This document shows positions 36,284 to 38,212 of a DNA stretch of 38,212 nucleotides, piece after piece (the first letter of the stretch is position 1; the number at the start of each line of letters is the position of its first letter). The notes under the pieces are model-generated. The model was not told the origin of the DNA. It did not search any database and saw nothing but the letters and a program-made list of their open reading frames with translations. The translations under genes were made by a program, and so were the position numbers. Origin of the DNA: Fulvivirga sp. Its GTDB lineage: Bacteria; Bacteroidota; Bacteroidia; Cytophagales; Cyclobacteriaceae. The stretch covers positions 1 to 38,212 of the forward strand of contig JANQLQ010000254.1 of NCBI GenBank assembly GCA_028280565.1, in the 5' to 3' direction.

Positions 36284-36346
36284 AAAACATCATCTTTATA
36301 CGAAGAGCCCCCAATTGAAAGATAATTAGTTAACACATTACGTCAT

Positions 36347-36946
36347 ATGAATACAAAAAGCTTGACACCGACCTTTGAAAAAGGACTGGTCCCGGCCATA
36401 ATACAAGATTTTTTCACTAAAAATGTATTAATGCTCGGGTACATGGACCAGGAGGCGTTCGATAAAACTTTACAAGAAGGTAAGGTGACTTTTTTTAGCC
36501 GTAGCAAAAACCGGCTTTGGACCAAGGGCGAGACCTCGGGAAATTTTTTACACGTAAAAGACATCTCCCTAGACTGTGACAGGGACACGATCCTTATCAT
36601 AGCCGAACCCGTGGGGCCCGTATGTCACTTGGGTAATGATACATGCTTTGGGGAAACTCCTAATTCATCGGCAGACTTTTCCTTTTTGGAAAAAACCATC
36701 CAGCACAGGGTGAAAAATCCGCAGGAAGGTTCCTATACGAATGAACTGCTGGCTAAAGGGATCAACAAGGTGGCTCAAAAAGTAGGCGAAGAAGCGGTTG
36801 AACTGGTCATAGAAGCCAAAGACGACAATGAAGAGCTATTTTTAAATGAAGCTGCCGACCTCATGTATCACTACTTGGTGCTACTGGCTGCCAAAGGATT
36901 CGAATTAAATGATGTGATCAAGGTTTTAAGGGAAAGGCATAAATAA
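36347..36946 (+). CDS. hisI: Bifunctional phosphoribosyl-AMP cyclohydrolase / phosphoribosyl-ATP pyrophosphatase
   Basis: 199 residues, usual length for the HisIE fusion. The N-terminal cyclohydrolase (about 1-105) has MLGYMDQEAF, FFSRSKNRLWTKGETSGN and the metal-binding cysteines in LDCDRDT and GPVCHLGNDTCF. The C-terminal pyrophosphohydrolase (about 110-199) has the MazG-like helices EGSYTNELLAKG, KVGEEAVELVIEAKD and NEAADLMYHYLVLL. It catalyses steps 2 and 3 and completes the pathway, so all enzymatic steps after PRPP are encoded in this operon. Confidence 0.97.
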   Translation: MNTKSLTPTFEKGLVPAIIQDFFTKNVLMLGYMDQEAFDKTLQEGKVTFFSRSKNRLWTKGETSGNFLHVKDISLDCDRDTILIIAEPVGPVCHLGNDTCFGETPNSSADFSFLEKTIQHRVKNPQEGSYTNELLAKGINKVAQKVGEEAVELVIEAKDDNEELFLNEAADLMYHYLVLLAAKGFELNDVIKVLRERHK

Positions 36947-37297
36947 TCCCTTCTTAAAAGTCTGCATGGACAGGGCCTAACACTATAGGTTGGCTGCGGG
37001 GAGTATAAGAATTTTATATGATCATGAGTCACAAATGAGAACGCCCGGATTACAAATCCTATTGCCTCGATAAGTACGCATTACGCTGCGCTAAATGCGC
37101 ACTAGGTGAGTATAAGAATAAAATTACACCTCTAGCCATCGACCGACAATCACCAAGAAATCTCAATTAAATTAGGAAAAATCAAACTCCTAAGGGATTG
37201 AACCCAAACGCATTTCGTTTAAATACCCGCCTCATAATCGTAATGGTTGTCAGGCATATTACGAAAACTTTATGGAAAATGATGACATATTTGCAAC
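36947..37297. other. Gap between hisIE and the nitroreductase gene
   Basis: It contains the second REP-like copy and, near the end, CATATTTG (37286-37293), a one-mismatch fit to the TAnnTTTG promoter box just before the next ATG. There is no gene. No strong intrinsic terminator for the his operon is evident. Confidence 0.6.
37018..37108. repeat. REP-like repeat, copy B
   Basis: Matches copy A at 21125-21215 in the same orientation, nearly identical through CGCCCGGATTACAAATCC and TTGCCTCGATAAGTACGCAT. The end can fold as a hairpin, CGCATT pairing with AATGCG around a GCTGCGC core (about 37078-37100). Confidence 0.85.
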
Positions 37298-37987
37298 ATG
37301 AAGAAAAAGACAAAGGTCATCAACGGGTACGAGTTCGAGGAGTATAAAAAAGAAACCTATGATCTTCCTGAGATGGAAGAAAGAAGCCGGGAGTTCTACC
37401 AATGGATGGATTCCCGACGGACGGTAAGAGATTTTTCCGATAAACCTATCCCCAAAGAAGTCATTGATAACATTTTACTCACAGCCTCCACCGCTCCCTC
37501 TGGTGCGCACAAACAGCCATGGACTTTTTGCGTGATCTCTAATAAAGATCTAAAGAAAAAGATAAGGGAAGCCGCCGAAGCAGAGGAATACGAAAGTTAC
37601 CACGGACGTATGAATGAAGAATGGCTGGAGGACCTCAAACAATTTCAAACGGATTGGCATAAACCTTTTATTGATATCGCGCCATATGTCATTGTAGTTT
37701 TCAAAAGGGCCTACGACCTGGATAAAGAAGGGAACAAAAAGAATAATTACTATGTCAACGAGTCAGTAGGCCTGGCCGTAGGTTTTTTATTGGCAGCCAT
37801 TCATCACGCCGGGCTGGTAGCCTTAACCCACACCCCAAGTCCTATGAATTTTTTAAGTAAGATACTGGGAAGACCCGCAAACGAAAGGCCTTGCTTTTTG
37901 ATCCCGGTGGGTTATCCTACAGAAGATACTTATGTTCCTAAGCTATCCCGTAAGTCGTTACATGATATTGCCGTTTTTTACGATTGA
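37298..37987 (+). CDS. Iodotyrosine deiodinase-type nitroreductase family flavoprotein
   Basis: 229 residues. FMN-binding nitroreductase fold with RRTVRDF (about 40-46), TAPSGAHKQPW and VALTHTPSPMNFL. The substrate-lid residues that define iodotyrosine deiodinase (human Glu157, Tyr161, Lys182) are present as Glu97, Tyr101 and Lys122 with identical spacing (EEYESYHGRM to TDWHK). Full-length similarity to the characterised Haliscomenobacter enzyme is apparent from memory. Such enzymes reductively remove halogen from mono- and di-halotyrosine; the physiological role in bacteria is not settled. There is no membrane anchor, so it is probably cytoplasmic. It stands alone after the his operon. Confidence 0.88.
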   Translation: MKKKTKVINGYEFEEYKKETYDLPEMEERSREFYQWMDSRRTVRDFSDKPIPKEVIDNILLTASTAPSGAHKQPWTFCVISNKDLKKKIREAAEAEEYESYHGRMNEEWLEDLKQFQTDWHKPFIDIAPYVIVVFKRAYDLDKEGNKKNNYYVNESVGLAVGFLLAAIHHAGLVALTHTPSPMNFLSKILGRPANERPCFLIPVGYPTEDTYVPKLSRKSLHDIAVFYD

Positions 37988-38066
37988 GTCATGCAGTGTT
38001 GCAAAGTGAAATATAAAATAGGACTAGGTTAAACCGTAAAGAAGATCCCTTCATGATTCTTTGGGT

Positions 38067-38104
38067 CTTGGTGCCTCGGTAGCCGAGGAAGCTTCGCCTC
38101 CAAG
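38067..38104. repeat. Hairpin-forming intergenic sequence next to the intron end
   Basis: Outer arms CTTGG (38067-38071) and CCAAG (38100-38104) enclose a perfect inner stem CCTCGG (38074-38079)/CCGAGG (38083-38088) and the palindrome GAAGCTTC (38088-38095). It is the sequence immediately downstream of the group II intron on the minus strand, and may be the kind of hairpin such introns target. Confidence 0.6.
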
Positions 38105-38113
38105 ACACAAATT

Positions 38114-38212
38114 CGCCGAGTAGGCAAAGGGGAGTTTCACCCCTAAGCCTCTCACAGAACCGTACGTGAGCCTCTCGGCTCATACGGCTCGTGTTGTTTA
38201 ATCGTAGCTCTA
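38114..38212 (-). mobile_element. Group II intron, 3' end (domains V and VI), partial
   Basis: Read on the minus strand, 38190 to 38157 is a 34-nt domain V: it opens GAGCCGTATGAGCC, has a GAGA tetraloop and closes GGCTCACGTACGGTTC, with the catalytic AGC and the bulge in the usual places. Domain VI follows (GAGGCTTAGGGG-TGAAA-CTCCCCTTT), ending in GCCTACTCG with the candidate branch-point A opposite 38121. The 3' splice site should be near 38114-38116. The rest of the ribozyme and any reverse transcriptase/maturase gene would lie to the right, outside the window. Confidence 0.88.

Noticed and set aside
37989-38183. 64-residue minus-strand frame at the right edge
   Set aside because: It runs across intron domains V/VI and the hairpin sequence, which are RNA structures rather than coding DNA.

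Overview
The window reads as chromosomal DNA of a member of the Bacteroidota, most likely a cellulolytic member of the order Cytophagales. The pointers are a one-protein hybrid two-component regulator with Reg_prop propellers, type A C-terminal sorting tails of the type IX secretion system (T9SS), DUF3667, TAnnTTTG-type promoter boxes, the gene order hisGDCBHAF-IE with a fused hisB, and several families of dispersed intergenic repeats. All recognised protein genes lie on the + strand. Assignments rest on reading motifs by eye; no database search was run.

Region 1 (about 1-21,120) is a cellulose-degradation island. A 1,430-residue hybrid sensor/AraC regulator (934-5226) and a small DUF3667 membrane protein (6124-6840) precede three very large secreted proteins. 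These are a GH9 endoglucanase with a fused CBM3c (7378-10824), a GH48 cellobiohydrolase (10899-14144), and a 2,227-residue protein (14377-21060). The last joins two beta-propellers, a di-haem cytochrome c peroxidase/MauG-like domain with two CXXCH motifs, a ThuA-like domain, Ig and PKD domains and a family 3 cellulose-binding module. All three end with the same Cys-bracketed module of about 130 residues, which I do not recognise, followed by a T9SS sorting tail. GH9-CBM3c plus GH48 is the classic processive pair for crystalline cellulose. The cellulose-targeted cytochrome would add an extracellular redox partner. This trio is the best candidate here for an undescribed system. No SusC/SusD pair is present.

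Region 2 (21,121-28,560) holds housekeeping and metabolic genes: cysS, yidD, an ACMSD-type decarboxylase overlapped by a secreted repeat/zinc-ribbon protein, a Cys-rich secreted protein, a lipoprotein of unknown function, and trhO (tRNA uridine hydroxylase). It starts with two dispersed repeats.

Region 3 (28,653-36,946) has an M23 peptidase and then a complete histidine operon, hisG-D-C-B-H-A-F-IE. In front of hisG is a readable attenuator: a 23-codon leader peptide with a run of His codons, an antiterminator pairing and a strong terminator about 20 nt before the hisG start.

Region 4 (36,947-38,212) carries a REP-like repeat, an iodotyrosine-deiodinase-type nitroreductase and, at the right edge on the minus strand, the 3' end (domains V and VI) of a group II intron that continues outside the window.

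The intergenic regions are rich in repeats, including a 21-bp tandem array (5353-5604), a large inverted repeat (5688-5853), clustered GCAGGTTC hairpins (6881-7057) and a repeat of about 205 bp whose two copies flank the cellulose island (1 and 21,312).
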